A stretch of DNA of 64,000 nt from Phenylobacterium sp. (GCF_016124325.1 NZ_WGNY01000007.1:18429-82428); one strand, 5' to 3'. Positions 48,492 through 57,161 are shown, numbered from the stretch's first letter. Notes: generated by a model not told the origin, from the letters alone. Program-made: numbers and translations.

Positions 48492-49766
48492 ATGCCCGAC
48501 ATTCGTCCTCGTATCGACGAGGATCGCCATCTGCCGCCTGGCGCGGCCGGCCACATCGCCGCCTGCGCCGAACCTCTGCCCGACTTCGAAGACCCGCGGT
48601 TCGGCCGCCTCTTCGACAGGTTCGGCGACGCCCGCGTCGTGCTGCTGGGCGCGTCGAACCACGGGGCCGCCGAGTTCTGCCGCGCCCGGGCCGCGATCAC
48701 GCGCTGGCTGGTCGAGAAGCGCGGGTTCAACATCGTCGCGCTGGAGGCCGATGCGTCCGACACGGCCGTCCTCGACGCACGCGCGTACGGCGAGCGGCCG
48801 CCGGGCGCGGCGTTCGCCGGGTTTCCGTCGTGGGTCTGGCGGAACCGCGAGTTCGACGCCTTCGTGGACTGGCTCGCCGATCATAACCGGGGGCGGGGCT
48901 CGGCGGCGCGGACCAGCCTCCACGGCCTCGACCGCTACGACCTCTCCGCTGCGATGGCGGCGGCGCTCGACCACCTCCGGCGCGTCGATCCCGACGCCGC
49001 GGCGATCGCGCGCGAGCGCTACGGCTGCCTGCGGCCCTGGGCGCTCGACCCCGAGGCGTTCGGCCGGATGCCGGTGTCGGGCCGCTACGCCGCCTGCGAG
49101 ACCGCCGTGACGGCGATGCTCGGCGAGGCGCTGGCGCGCCGGCTCCGCGAGACTGAAGATGCTTCGGAAGCCGCCGCCAACGCACGTCTGCTGCGCGGCG
49201 CCGACGACCACTACCGCGCGATGTACTACGGCGGCGCCGACGCCTGGAACCGGCGATCCCAGCACCTGTTCGAGACGCTGGACGGCCTGATCGAAGCGAG
49301 GGGCGGCGAGGCCAAGGCGGTGGTCTGGGCGCACAATGCTCAGGTAGGCGACGCGCGCGCCGTCGAGATGGGCCACGTGCGCGACGAGATCAGCCTGGGC
49401 CAGCTCTGCCGCGAGGCGTGGGGCGAGGACGCCCGGCTGATCGGCTTCGGAGCCCACGCCGGCCGCCTGGCCTGCGCCGCGGACTGGGACGCGCCCCTTG
49501 AGATCAAGGCGCTGGAGCCATCCCTGCCCGAGAGCTTGGAGCGGCAGTCGCACAACGCCGGCGTCGGCCGCTTCCTCCTCGACCTGCAGCCCGGCGTGCA
49601 CGGCGCGCTGCGCCGCGCACTCACCGACCCGCGGCTCGAACGCTTCATCGGGGCCGTCTACCGGCCGCAGTCGGAGCGCTGGAGCCACTACGCCGAATGC
49701 CGGCTGGCCGAGCAGTTCGACGCCTGGGTCTGGTTCGACGAGACGACGCCGGTGACGCCGCTCTAA
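48492..49766 (+). CDS. Erythromycin-esterase-family protein
   Basis: 424 residues from the ATG at 48492, about the length of the family. RVVLLGASNHGAAEFCRARA holds the conserved glutamate and histidine of the active site, GFNIVALEADASD the second acidic motif, and VVWAHNAQVGDARA the second histidine. Many members have no antibiotic activity, so the substrate is open. Its stop TAA (49764-49766) overlaps the corrected stop of dps on the opposite strand. Confidence 0.88.
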   Translation: MPDIRPRIDEDRHLPPGAAGHIAACAEPLPDFEDPRFGRLFDRFGDARVVLLGASNHGAAEFCRARAAITRWLVEKRGFNIVALEADASDTAVLDARAYGERPPGAAFAGFPSWVWRNREFDAFVDWLADHNRGRGSAARTSLHGLDRYDLSAAMAAALDHLRRVDPDAAAIARERYGCLRPWALDPEAFGRMPVSGRYAACETAVTAMLGEALARRLRETEDASEAAANARLLRGADDHYRAMYYGGADAWNRRSQHLFETLDGLIEARGGEAKAVVWAHNAQVGDARAVEMGHVRDEISLGQLCREAWGEDARLIGFGAHAGRLACAADWDAPLEIKALEPSLPESLERQSHNAGVGRFLLDLQPGVHGALRRALTDPRLERFIGAVYRPQSERWSHYAECRLAEQFDAWVWFDETTPVTPL

Positions 49767-50198
49767 CCAGTCACCCCAAGGAGGCGGCAGCATCCAGGCG
49801 TGCTTCTCGTGGGCGTCGATGCGGTCGTCGATCAGCGAGACCGTGACCTCATCGGCGCCCTCGCGCGCGGCCTTGGCCGTCTCGATCAGCGCCTCGTGGT
49901 CGGCCACAAGCTCCTTCAGCATGCCCTGGGCGTCGGCCTCGGGCGCGCCGTCCTTGATCGCCGACAGCTTGGCGAAGGCGCCGTAGCCCTGCGGAGCCAG
50001 CTCGCCCAGCGCCCGGATGCGTTCGGCGATCTGGTCGATCGAGGTCCACATCTCGGTGTACTGGGTCATGAACAGCTGGTGCAGCGAGCCGAAGTTGGGG
50101 CCGCGAACGTTCCAGTGGTAGCCGTGCGTCTTCAGATAGACGGCGTAGGTGTCGGCCAGCAGTCTGGCCAGGCCGTCGGCGGACGTCTTCTTTCCCAT
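49763..50198 (-). pseudogene. dps: Dps-family ferritin-like protein with a 3' frameshift
   Basis: The ATG at 50198 has an AGGAG site. HGYHWNVRGPNFGSLHQLF and YTEMWTSIDQIAERIRALGE (first 20 shown) are the ferroxidase residues H, D and E of Dps; RIDAHEKHAWML is the usual last helix. After AWML the raw sequence reads PPPWGDWLERRHR and runs on, antisense to the esterase, for about 645 codons with no stop. Removing one of two G at 49786-49787 gives AWMLRLLGVTG and a TAG at 49763-49765, for 144 residues, a normal Dps end. So there is one extra base, either a real mutation or a sequence error. Dps protects DNA and stores iron. Confidence 0.82.
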
Positions 50199-50215
50199 CG
50201 TCGATCTCCTTGTCG

Positions 50216-50428
50216 TCAGCGGCGCACGCGCGCCGGGACCGGGCGCAGCGCCCACGCCCGCTCGTGCGCGGCGAAGGCGATGGTCTGGAACACGGGCTCG
50301 ATCAGGCCGACGGCCAGGGCCGCGCGCCAGTTCTGGGTCAGCGCATAGGCCACGGCGATGGCGACGGTCATGTGAACCAGCGACCAGCTGGCGGTCTTGG
50401 CGGCGAGGCGCATCGTTTTGATCCTCAT
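50216..50428 (-). CDS. DUF2061-family small membrane protein
   Basis: 70 residues from the ATG at 50428; an inner ATG at 50413 is equally possible. RLAAKTASWSLVHMTVAIAVAYALTQNWRAALAVGLIEP (in parts) and FQTIAFAAHERAW match the two-span DUF2061 proteins. The function is unknown. The stop lies 17 bases before the dps start on the same strand, so it is probably the first gene of a DUF2061-dps operon. Confidence 0.8.
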   Translation of the reverse strand: MRIKTMRLAAKTASWSLVHMTVAIAVAYALTQNWRAALAVGLIEPVFQTIAFAAHERAWALRPVPARVRR

Positions 50429-50449
50429 TGACGGACATGATCTGGGCCC

Positions 50450-50515
50450 TCGTGGATCAAAGAGCAAATCGATAGTTTTGAGGATCAGAATAGATATAAT
50501 TGATATAACGCGTTC
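50450..50515. promoter_or_regulatory. AT-rich divergent promoter region (DUF2061-dps / LLM oxidoreductase)
   Basis: This stretch is far more AT-rich than its surroundings. TATAAT occurs exactly at 50495-50500 inside GATATAATTGATATAAC, readable as a -10 on either strand. It lies between the DUF2061-dps operon and the luciferase-like gene. A stress or metal regulator could bind here, but no clear known box is seen. Confidence 0.45.
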
Positions 50516-50593
50516 GGCGCTTGGCGCCGGGCCGCCTTTGGTTATCGTCGTTCAGCGACCGTCCGCCAGAGACGGCGACTGGAGGATCGGCCC

Positions 50594-51853
50594 ATGAAGT
50601 TCACCTGGTTCAACCTCATGCCGTGGCCCTATCTGCCGGACGATTTCCGGGAGAAAAACCGCTCGGTGTGGGTGGACATCGACCAGCGCCTGTTCGACCC
50701 GGCCAAGAGCCACGAGGTCTACAACACCTACATGGACCTGCTCGAATACGCCGACACCCTCGGCTTCGACGGGATCGGGGTGAACGAGCACCACCAGAAC
50801 GGCTACGGCATCATGCCCAGCCCCAACATCATCGCCGCGGGCCTGGCGCGCCGGACCAGCGACGCGGCCATCGTAGTGCTGGGCAACTCCATCGCGCTCT
50901 ACAACCCGCCCGTCCGAGTCGCCGAGGAGTTCGCGATGCTGGACTGCATCTCGGGCGGCCGCCTGGTGGCCGGCTTCCCGGTCGGCACCTCGATGGACAC
51001 CAACTACTGCTACGGCCAGATCCCCTCGCTCACGCGCGAGAAGTACCAGGAGGCCCACGACCTGATCATCAAGGCGTGGACCAGCCGCGACCCGTTCGCC
51101 TTCAACGGCCGCTACAACAAGCTGCGCCACGTGAACATCTGGCCGCGGCCCATCCAGCAGCCGCATCCGCCGGTGCACATCCCGGGCGGCGGCTCGGTGG
51201 AGACCTACGACTTCTGCATCGACAACACCTACAGCTACTCCTACCTCAGCTTCTCGGGGTACCTGCGGGCCCAGGCGCTGATGAACGGCTACTGGAAGCG
51301 CGTGGAGGAGCGGGGCGTCGACAAGAGCCCCTATCGCGCGGGCTTCGCCCAGACGATCTGCGTGGCCGAGACCGACGAGGAGGCCGAGCGCCTCTACGCC
51401 CCGCACGTGAACTACTTCTACAACCGCTGCCTGCACGTCTATCCGGGCTTCGCCGACGCGCCGGGCTACCGCACGATCAAGACCATCCAGACCGGGGCGC
51501 TGTCGCAGTACGCCCCGCCGCGCGGCGGCTACGCCGAGCTGACCTGGAAGGACCTGACCGAGCAGGGCCACGTGATCGCCGGCTCGCCCGAGACCGTGCG
51601 CCAGCGGATGGAAGACCTGATCAAGGGCCTGAACGTCGGCAACATCTTCTGCCTGATGCACGTGGGCGACATGCCGGCCGACAAGTGCATGTACTCGACC
51701 AAGCTGTTCGCCGAGAAGGTGATGCCCAAGCTGCGCAACATGTTCCCCGACCGGGCCGACGACAGCCGCTTCTGGTGCCATCCGCTGGACAAGCGGGTCA
51801 GCGCAGGCTCGCTCCCCACCGCCCCGGCGCGCGCGCCGATCCCGGCCGAATAG
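50594..51853 (+). CDS. LLM-class (luciferase-like) flavin-dependent oxidoreductase
   Basis: 419 residues. FGFDGIGVNEHHQNGYGIMP-type text (here LGFDGIGVNEHHQNGYGIMP), GRLVAGFPVGTSMDT, LRHVNIWPRPIQQPHPPVHI and QGHVIAGSPETVRQRMEDLI are the bacterial-luciferase fold motifs. The flavin (FMN, F420 or FADH2) is not determined. It probably hydroxylates or cleaves a small molecule with O2. The alpha/beta hydrolase follows 10 bases downstream, as in several degradation pathways in which the hydrolase acts on the monooxygenase product. Confidence 0.88.
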   Translation: MKFTWFNLMPWPYLPDDFREKNRSVWVDIDQRLFDPAKSHEVYNTYMDLLEYADTLGFDGIGVNEHHQNGYGIMPSPNIIAAGLARRTSDAAIVVLGNSIALYNPPVRVAEEFAMLDCISGGRLVAGFPVGTSMDTNYCYGQIPSLTREKYQEAHDLIIKAWTSRDPFAFNGRYNKLRHVNIWPRPIQQPHPPVHIPGGGSVETYDFCIDNTYSYSYLSFSGYLRAQALMNGYWKRVEERGVDKSPYRAGFAQTICVAETDEEAERLYAPHVNYFYNRCLHVYPGFADAPGYRTIKTIQTGALSQYAPPRGGYAELTWKDLTEQGHVIAGSPETVRQRMEDLIKGLNVGNIFCLMHVGDMPADKCMYSTKLFAEKVMPKLRNMFPDRADDSRFWCHPLDKRVSAGSLPTAPARAPIPAE

Positions 51854-51863
51854 GGAGGCGGAC

Positions 51864-52640
51864 ATGGAGCTCAAGACCGTCCAGACCCGTCACGTCCCCG
51901 TCCGCTACCTCGAAGGCGGCGCGGGCCCCGACCTCGTTTTCCTGCACGGCGCTGGCGGCGTGACCGCCGACGACCCGCTGCTGGCGGCGCTGGCGAAGAC
52001 GCATCACGTGGTGGCCCCGCTGATCCCCGGCTACGGCGACAGCGAGGAATGCGGCGAGATCCGCGACATGCTGGATTTCACGCTGCATACCTGGGACGTG
52101 GTGGAGGCCCTGGGGTGCAAGGACCCCATCCTCGTCGGCCACTCGATGGGCGGCATGATCGCCGCGGAGATGGCCGCCGTTCAGCCCAACGACGTCTCGC
52201 GCCTGGCGCTGATCGCGCCGGCGGGCCTGTGGGACGACGACCATCCGATCGCCGACCTGTTCTCGACCATGCCCTACGAGATGCCGGCGCTGCTGTTCCA
52301 CGACCCCGAGGCGGGGGCGGCGATGATGACCGCCGGCCGCGACGTGGAGGACCCCAACTTCCTGCAGACCTATCTGGTGGCCAACGCCCGCCAGCTGGGC
52401 ATGGCCGGGCGCATCCTGTTCCCGGTGCCGGAACGGGGCCTGGCCGGCCGGCTCTACCGGATCAAGGCCAAGACCGTTCTGATCTGGGGCGACTCCGACA
52501 AGCTGATCCCGCCGGTCTACGCCCACGCCTTCAAGAAGAGCGTCGCCGGCGCCGAGCTGGTCTCGATCCCCGAGGCCGGCCACATGATCACCCTGGAGCA
52601 GCCGCAGGCCGTGGCCGAGGCGATCGGGCGGCTGGGGTAG
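51864..52640 (+). CDS. Alpha/beta hydrolase
   Basis: 258 residues. DLVFLHGAGGVTADDP forms the oxyanion loop, ILVGHSMGGMIAAEM the nucleophile elbow, VLIWGDSDKLIPP the aspartate and EAGHMITLEQP the histidine; the triad is complete. GGGAGG precedes the ATG. It is in an operon with the luciferase-like gene and is likely a ring- or ester-opening hydrolase. Confidence 0.9.
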   Translation: MELKTVQTRHVPVRYLEGGAGPDLVFLHGAGGVTADDPLLAALAKTHHVVAPLIPGYGDSEECGEIRDMLDFTLHTWDVVEALGCKDPILVGHSMGGMIAAEMAAVQPNDVSRLALIAPAGLWDDDHPIADLFSTMPYEMPALLFHDPEAGAAMMTAGRDVEDPNFLQTYLVANARQLGMAGRILFPVPERGLAGRLYRIKAKTVLIWGDSDKLIPPVYAHAFKKSVAGAELVSIPEAGHMITLEQPQAVAEAIGRLG

Positions 52641-52667
52641 CCGCCCGGGAGCCTCGCTGTCGGCGGA

Positions 52668-53372
52668 TCACGCGGACAGGGGCCGCCGCCGCGTGCGCAT
52701 CGCCCCGCCCAGCAGGCCGAAGCCGCTGACCGTCAGCGCCCAGGTGGCCGGCTCGGGCGCCGCGGACGGATCGCCGGCGCCCGGGTCGGGATCCGGCGCC
52801 GAGGTGAAGCTGCCGCCGAGCGAGAACGAATTCTGAGTCTCGGTCGCGAAGAAGCCGTGGCCTTCGTTGAGCACCGACGATTTCGTCGCGTTGTCGCCAG
52901 CCGTCACCCAGAAGACGCTGCTGGAGTCCGAATGCAGGCCGATCCAGTAGGTGGTGTCGGCCTGCGCCTGGAACGCCGAACTGAAATCGAACGAGATGCG
53001 CCCGCCGACCAACTGGTTGAACGCGACGCCGCTGGATTGGTAGGCGAGGTTCTGCGCGTGGCCGCTCCAGATGGGGCCGCCCGGCCCGTTCGCGCCGTCC
53101 GCATAGATGAAGAAGGTGAGGCTGGGCGCGTCGACGCCGGGCGTGATCGCCCCCGTCGCCAGCACCTCCAGCGACATGCCCGTCACGCTGGCGGCGCCGG
53201 TGAGCCGGAAGTCGTCGGCGGCCGTGTAGGACTTTCCATTGCCGGTCGCGTAGTTCCAGCCATTGGCGTAGTTCGCCGGGCCATTGTCGTAGAGGACGGC
53301 GGCGTGGCTCGCGCCCGCCACCAGCGCAGCGGCCGCCAGCGAAACGGCGGCGACCCCGATTTTGCGAAACAT
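52668..53372 (-). CDS. PEPxxWA-CTERM sorting-domain protein
   Basis: 234 residues from the ATG at 53372. Signal peptide (FRKIGVAAVSLAAAALVAGASHA), then a beta-rich domain (TAADDFRLTGAASVTGMSLE, FFIYADGANGPGGPIWSG, TTYWIGLHSDSSSVFWV), a proline-aspartate linker (SAPDPDPGAGDPSAAPEP) and a C-terminal PEPATWALTVSGFGLLGGA followed by RTRRR. The end is the PEPxxWA-CTERM motif recognised by exosortase/rhombosortase-like systems in proteobacteria. Surface-located or secreted. No sortase gene is in the window. Confidence 0.88.
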   Translation of the reverse strand: MFRKIGVAAVSLAAAALVAGASHAAVLYDNGPANYANGWNYATGNGKSYTAADDFRLTGAASVTGMSLEVLATGAITPGVDAPSLTFFIYADGANGPGGPIWSGHAQNLAYQSSGVAFNQLVGGRISFDFSSAFQAQADTTYWIGLHSDSSSVFWVTAGDNATKSSVLNEGHGFFATETQNSFSLGGSFTSAPDPDPGAGDPSAAPEPATWALTVSGFGLLGGAMRTRRRPLSA

Positions 53373-53450
53373 CACTCGATCCTGAAAGCATCCCAATAGG
53401 ATCGGCATTGAAGGGCGCGGCGCGGCGGCGCGCATGAAGCATTTGAACTA

Positions 53451-53499
53451 GAGCCCGTCAGGGTGAAGTGGATGCCGGTTCACCCGCCCGAACGGAGGC
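53451..53499. repeat. Intergenic hairpin repeat, copy D (decayed)
   Basis: Bases 53451-53490 are identical over 40 positions to the reverse complement of 26511-26550 (hairpin 2 of copy B). The last 9 bases (AACGGAGGC) have diverged from the expected arm GACGGGCTC, so the hairpin is no longer perfect. It lies between the LuxR-hydrolase gene and the PEP-CTERM gene. Confidence 0.8.
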
Positions 53500-53533
53500 C
53501 GCGCCCCCAGGGCGAATCGATCGGGTCGCCGCC

Positions 53534-55168
53534 CTACGCCGACAGTTCGGCCGCTGCCCGCGCGAACACCTCCGGCCAGTGCTTCAGCATCATGAGATGC
53601 CCGATGCCGGCGCGGCGTTCGACGACGTAGGGATGGGCGCCCAGCGCCTCGCGCAGTTGCGACAGGGAGGTCATCTGATCCTCGTCGCCATGCCAGAGCG
53701 TGACCGGCGCCGACAAGTCGGCCAGATCGATGCGCTCGTCGGCCCGGAACGGGCCGAGATCGTCCGCCGGGCCGCGGCCGCCCTGCTCGAGCGCCTCGGC
53801 GACGTAGCTCGCGAGATAGGGCACCGCCCAAGACGCCGCATCCGCGAACGCCCGGTCGCCGCGCGAGCGCCGCGTCGCGCGCCGCAGCGCCTGTCGCACC
53901 AAGGGCCCGCCGACCCGGAGCGCCAGCATCTGGAAGTAGGGCTCGGCCAGCCAGTCGGCGCCCTCCAGCGCCGCCCGGAAGCGGTGCAGCGGGCCCGGCT
54001 GGCCGGTGGATCGGCCCGGCGGGCGGCCCGAGCAGAAATGGAGCCCCCGCGCCCTGTCTCCGAAGCCCGCCGCCGCCGCCATGGCGAAGGGGGCGCCCGA
54101 CATCTGTCCCGCGAACACGGCCCGATCGACGCCCAGCCCCTCCAGCAGGTCGCACGCGTCGCGCCCCACCGACGCGAACCCGAAGCCGCGATGGGGGTCG
54201 GACCCGCCGAACCCCGGCCGCTCCAGCGCGATCACCCGGAGCCCGAGCGCGTGCGAGGTCCCGTCCACGCTCTGCGGAAAGAGCGACGAGCCGAGGCCGT
54301 CGTGGAAGGTCATGAGCACGCGGCCGTCGGGATGGCCGTATTCGCGGTAGGCCAGCCGCCGACCGTCGCCCAGGGTGAAGCTCCGCCGCGCCGGGGCGCG
54401 CCAGCCGCCGATGGGCGAGGGCGCGAAGGCGCTCAGCTCCAGCAGCAGGCGCACGATCTCGGCCTGCCGCTGCACGCCGATCTTGTTGAACACCGAGTTC
54501 AGCTGATTGCGCGTCGTGTGGATGCTCACGCCCAGGTCGGCGGCGATGTCGGTCAGGGCCAGGCCCTGGCCGAGGCGCTCGACCAGCCGGACCTCGGCGG
54601 GGGTGAGGCCGAAGCTCTCGCGCAGCGCGTCGCGAAGATGCTCGGCCATGGTCAGCGTCGGGAAGACGAGCAGGAAGGCGGGCGAGGGCCGGCCGGGCCG
54701 CACGTCGGCGGGACCGCCGCGCAGCAGGAAGGCGAACAGCGGCGAGTTCAGGTCGCGGCGGTTGAAGCGCACGACCACCCGGGGCGACGCGCCGCCGCGC
54801 AGCTTGTCGGCGGCGGCGGCGAGAGCCTCGGCGTTGACCTCGTCGTCGAAGACCGGGCGGCTTCCGGCCGGCGCCCGTCCCCCGCAAAGCGCGAGCATGG
54901 CCTCGCCCTGGGGCGTGCCGCCGACCCGCCGCAGGCCGGCGTCGAAATGCAGGGCGCCGCCGGCTTCGGGCTCCAGGACGCCCGCGGCGCCCGGCGGGGC
55001 CCCGGCCGAGGCCTGCATCAGGCTTTCGCGCAGGCTCGCGGCGCCTCGGGGGTCGAGGTCGGGGAGTGCGGCGCCGGCCTCCAGCACCTCGAACAGCTCG
55101 TCCCAGCCCTCCGGGTCCGAGGCGATCCTGTGCAGGGTCTCGATCAGCTCGGCGTCACGTTCCGGCAC
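53534..55168 (-). CDS. LuxR-type HTH regulator fused to an alpha/beta-hydrolase domain
   Basis: 544 residues from a GTG at 55168. An alanine-rich N-terminal part (residues about 1-180) precedes a LuxR-type HTH (FGLTPAEVRLVERLGQGLAL ... HTTRNQLNSVFNKIGV, about 183-233). A complete alpha/beta-hydrolase fold follows (RRLAYREYGHPDGRVLMTFHDG, VIALERPGFGGSDP, VTLWHGDEDQM, GIGHLMML). The nucleophile elbow reads A-G-Q-M-S-G-A, placing Met356 where serine is expected in G-x-S-x-G; aspartate and histidine remain. The hydrolase is thus probably a ligand-binding sensor for the HTH. Its target genes are unknown. Confidence 0.78.
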   Translation of the reverse strand: MPERDAELIETLHRIASDPEGWDELFEVLEAGAALPDLDPRGAASLRESLMQASAGAPPGAAGVLEPEAGGALHFDAGLRRVGGTPQGEAMLALCGGRAPAGSRPVFDDEVNAEALAAAADKLRGGASPRVVVRFNRRDLNSPLFAFLLRGGPADVRPGRPSPAFLLVFPTLTMAEHLRDALRESFGLTPAEVRLVERLGQGLALTDIAADLGVSIHTTRNQLNSVFNKIGVQRQAEIVRLLLELSAFAPSPIGGWRAPARRSFTLGDGRRLAYREYGHPDGRVLMTFHDGLGSSLFPQSVDGTSHALGLRVIALERPGFGGSDPHRGFGFASVGRDACDLLEGLGVDRAVFAGQMSGAPFAMAAAAGFGDRARGLHFCSGRPPGRSTGQPGPLHRFRAALEGADWLAEPYFQMLALRVGGPLVRQALRRATRRSRGDRAFADAASWAVPYLASYVAEALEQGGRGPADDLGPFRADERIDLADLSAPVTLWHGDEDQMTSLSQLREALGAHPYVVERRAGIGHLMMLKHWPEVFARAAAELSA

Positions 55169-55325
55169 AACTGAACTCTGGCAAAACTGAACCCTGGCGC
55201 CACAGGACTCTGGGCTTCGGCCTGAAAACGACAACCACGACCGCGTCACGCCGGCGGCGGAGCATGACCCGGCGAACGGAGCCATGGAAGCAACAATGGC
55301 GCCATGGCCTCCGCCGTGCGCCGGG

Positions 55326-56171
55326 CTAGCGGTGCGGTCGAGGCGCCGCCTCGGCCATGGCGGCGATCTTGGCGGCGTCTTCCGGTGTGGTCGGGTTGTA
55401 GACCACCAGGGCCAGGTCGGGGCGGCCGTCCACGGCGAAGGCGGTGTGCTCCAAGGCGATGGGGCCGAGCACCGGATGGCGCATGTGCTTGACGCCGTCG
55501 CCGGGGCTGAGGACTTCGTGGTCGCGCCAAAGGGCGGCGAATTCGGGGCTCTGGCGACTGAGCTCGTCGACCAGCGGCTGCACGGCCTCGGCGGCGCCGG
55601 CCCGGGCCGCGTCCACGCGGAAGGCGCTGACCACCGCCCGCGCCACGCTCTGCCAGTCGTCGTTGGCGGCGCGCACGCCCGGCTCCAGGAAGACGATGCG
55701 CAGCATGTTGCGCTGTTCGGGGGCCAGGGCGGCGTAGTCAGTGAGGACGGTCGCGGCGGTGCGGTTCCAGGCGACCACGTCCCACACGGCCGTGCGGATC
55801 ACCGCCGGCGTCGGGTCCAGCGCGTCGAGCACCCGCTGGAGCCGGGGCGAGACGCCGTCGTCCCGGCGGTAGCGCGCCTCGGGCGGACGGCCGAGGCCCA
55901 GGAGGAACAGGTGCTCGCGCTCCACCTCGGTGAGCATCAGGGCGTGGGCGATGCGGTCGAGGACGTCGGCCGAGGGCGCGCCGCCGCGCCCCTGCTCCAG
56001 CCAGGCGTACCAGGTAGGGCTGATGTTGGCCCGCTGGGCCACCTCCTCGCGCCGCAGCCCCGGGGTGCGCCGGCGTCCGGGCGGGAAGCCGAACGCCGAG
56101 GGATCGAGCCGGCCGCGCCGGTCCCGCAGGTAGGCGCCGAGCCGCCCGTCTTCCGCTGCGCGGCCGCTCAT
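55326..56171 (-). CDS. XRE-family regulator with MmyB-like ligand-binding domain
   Basis: 281 residues. The N-terminus LGAYLRDRRGRLDPSAFGFP and RRTPGLRREEVAQRANIS-type helix (here RRTPGLRREEVAQRANISPT) form the HTH. VLDALDPTPAVIRTAVWDVVAWN and NMLRIVFLEPG mark the MLTR/MmyB sensor domain. Such proteins usually repress an adjacent oxidoreductase and respond to a small molecule. It is divergent from the epimerase gene, with a palindrome between them. Confidence 0.88.
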   Translation of the reverse strand: MSGRAAEDGRLGAYLRDRRGRLDPSAFGFPPGRRRTPGLRREEVAQRANISPTWYAWLEQGRGGAPSADVLDRIAHALMLTEVEREHLFLLGLGRPPEARYRRDDGVSPRLQRVLDALDPTPAVIRTAVWDVVAWNRTAATVLTDYAALAPEQRNMLRIVFLEPGVRAANDDWQSVARAVVSAFRVDAARAGAAEAVQPLVDELSRQSPEFAALWRDHEVLSPGDGVKHMRHPVLGPIALEHTAFAVDGRPDLALVVYNPTTPEDAAKIAAMAEAAPRPHR

Positions 56172-56193
56172 GCTGTTAGGCCTTATCCCATGA

Positions 56194-56209
56194 TAAAGTC
56201 ACGACTTTA
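56194..56209. promoter_or_regulatory. Dyad operator between XRE regulator and epimerase
   Basis: TAAAGTC (56194-56200) and GACTTTA (56203-56209) are perfect 7-bp inverted repeats with 2 bases between. The site is AT-rich in a GC-rich surround, 23 bases from the regulator start and 59 bases from the epimerase start. It is the likely binding site of the XRE protein. Confidence 0.6.
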
Positions 56210-56267
56210 CCAGGATATGCCGGAAGCCGACCCTTGTCGCCTGTTGTGGTGTCTTGGAGATCTGACG

Positions 56268-57161
56268 ATGCGCGTATTCGTGACCGGAGCGACGGGGTTC
56301 ATCGGTTCGACCCTCGTGGAGGACCTGATCGACGCCGGCCATGAGGTGATCGGGCTCACCCGCTCGGAGGCGGGGGCGCAGGCCCTGGCGGCGGCGGGGG
56401 CCGAGCCGCACCGCGGGTCGCTCGACGACCTGGAGAGCCTCCGGCGCGGCGCCGCCCGCGCCGATGGGGTGGTCCACCTGGCCTTCAACCACGACTTCTC
56501 GACCTACATGGCCAACTGCGAGGACGACCGGCGGGTTATCGAGGCGCTGGGCTCGGCGCTGGCGGGATCGGATCGCCCGCTGCTCGTGACCTCGGGCGCC
56601 GCGATGGCGGCGGTGCAGGGCCGCCCGGCGACCGAGGAGGATCCGCCCGCCCCCGCCACGGCCATCCCGCGCGCGGCGTCGGAGGAGGCGGCCGAGGCGC
56701 TGGCGGCGCGCGGCGTCAACGCCGGCGTCGTGCGCCTGCCCCAGGTGCACGACACGCGGAAGCAGGGCCTCGTCACCTATGCGATCGAAGTGGCCCGGGC
56801 GACGGGCGTGTCGGCCTATGTGGGCGACGGGGCCAACCGCTGGCCCGCCGCGCACCGGGTGGATACGGCGCGGCTCTACCGCCTGGCGCTGGAGCGGGCC
56901 GAGCCCGGCGCCCGCTACCACGCCGTGGCCGAGGAGGGCGTGGCGATGCGCGACATCGCCGAGGCGCTCGGCAGCCGGCTGGGCCTTCCGACGCGGTCGA
57001 TCGCGCCGGAGGAGGCGCCGGCCCATTTCGGCTGGCTGGGCATGTTCGCCGGCTCGGACTCGACAGCCTCCAGCGCGCTCACCCGCCGCTGGCTGGACTG
57101 GCGCCCGACCGGCCCCACGCTCATCGCCGACCTGGAACGACTGGAGCTGGCCGAGGCTTAG
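56268..57161 (+). CDS. NAD-dependent epimerase/dehydratase (atypical SDR)
   Basis: 297 residues from the ATG at 56268. RVFVTGATGFIGSTLVEDL is the GxxGxxG NAD(P)-binding motif, GVVHLAFNHDFSTYMANC follows, and LLVTSGAAMA replaces the usual YxxxK region; no clear tyrosine/lysine pair is seen, as in many atypical SDRs. VGDGANRWPAAHRVDTARLY is a family motif. It is an oxidoreductase or epimerase of unknown substrate, probably controlled by the divergent XRE regulator. Confidence 0.88.
   Translation: MRVFVTGATGFIGSTLVEDLIDAGHEVIGLTRSEAGAQALAAAGAEPHRGSLDDLESLRRGAARADGVVHLAFNHDFSTYMANCEDDRRVIEALGSALAGSDRPLLVTSGAAMAAVQGRPATEEDPPAPATAIPRAASEEAAEALAARGVNAGVVRLPQVHDTRKQGLVTYAIEVARATGVSAYVGDGANRWPAAHRVDTARLYRLALERAEPGARYHAVAEEGVAMRDIAEALGSRLGLPTRSIAPEEAPAHFGWLGMFAGSDSTASSALTRRWLDWRPTGPTLIADLERLELAEA

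Noticed and set aside
47850..50438. 862-codon frame apparently fusing Dps to the Nudix protein
   Set aside because: The middle is antisense to the erythromycin esterase. The opening is explained by a single extra base at the end of dps and the Nudix gene has its own start, so a real fusion is unlikely.
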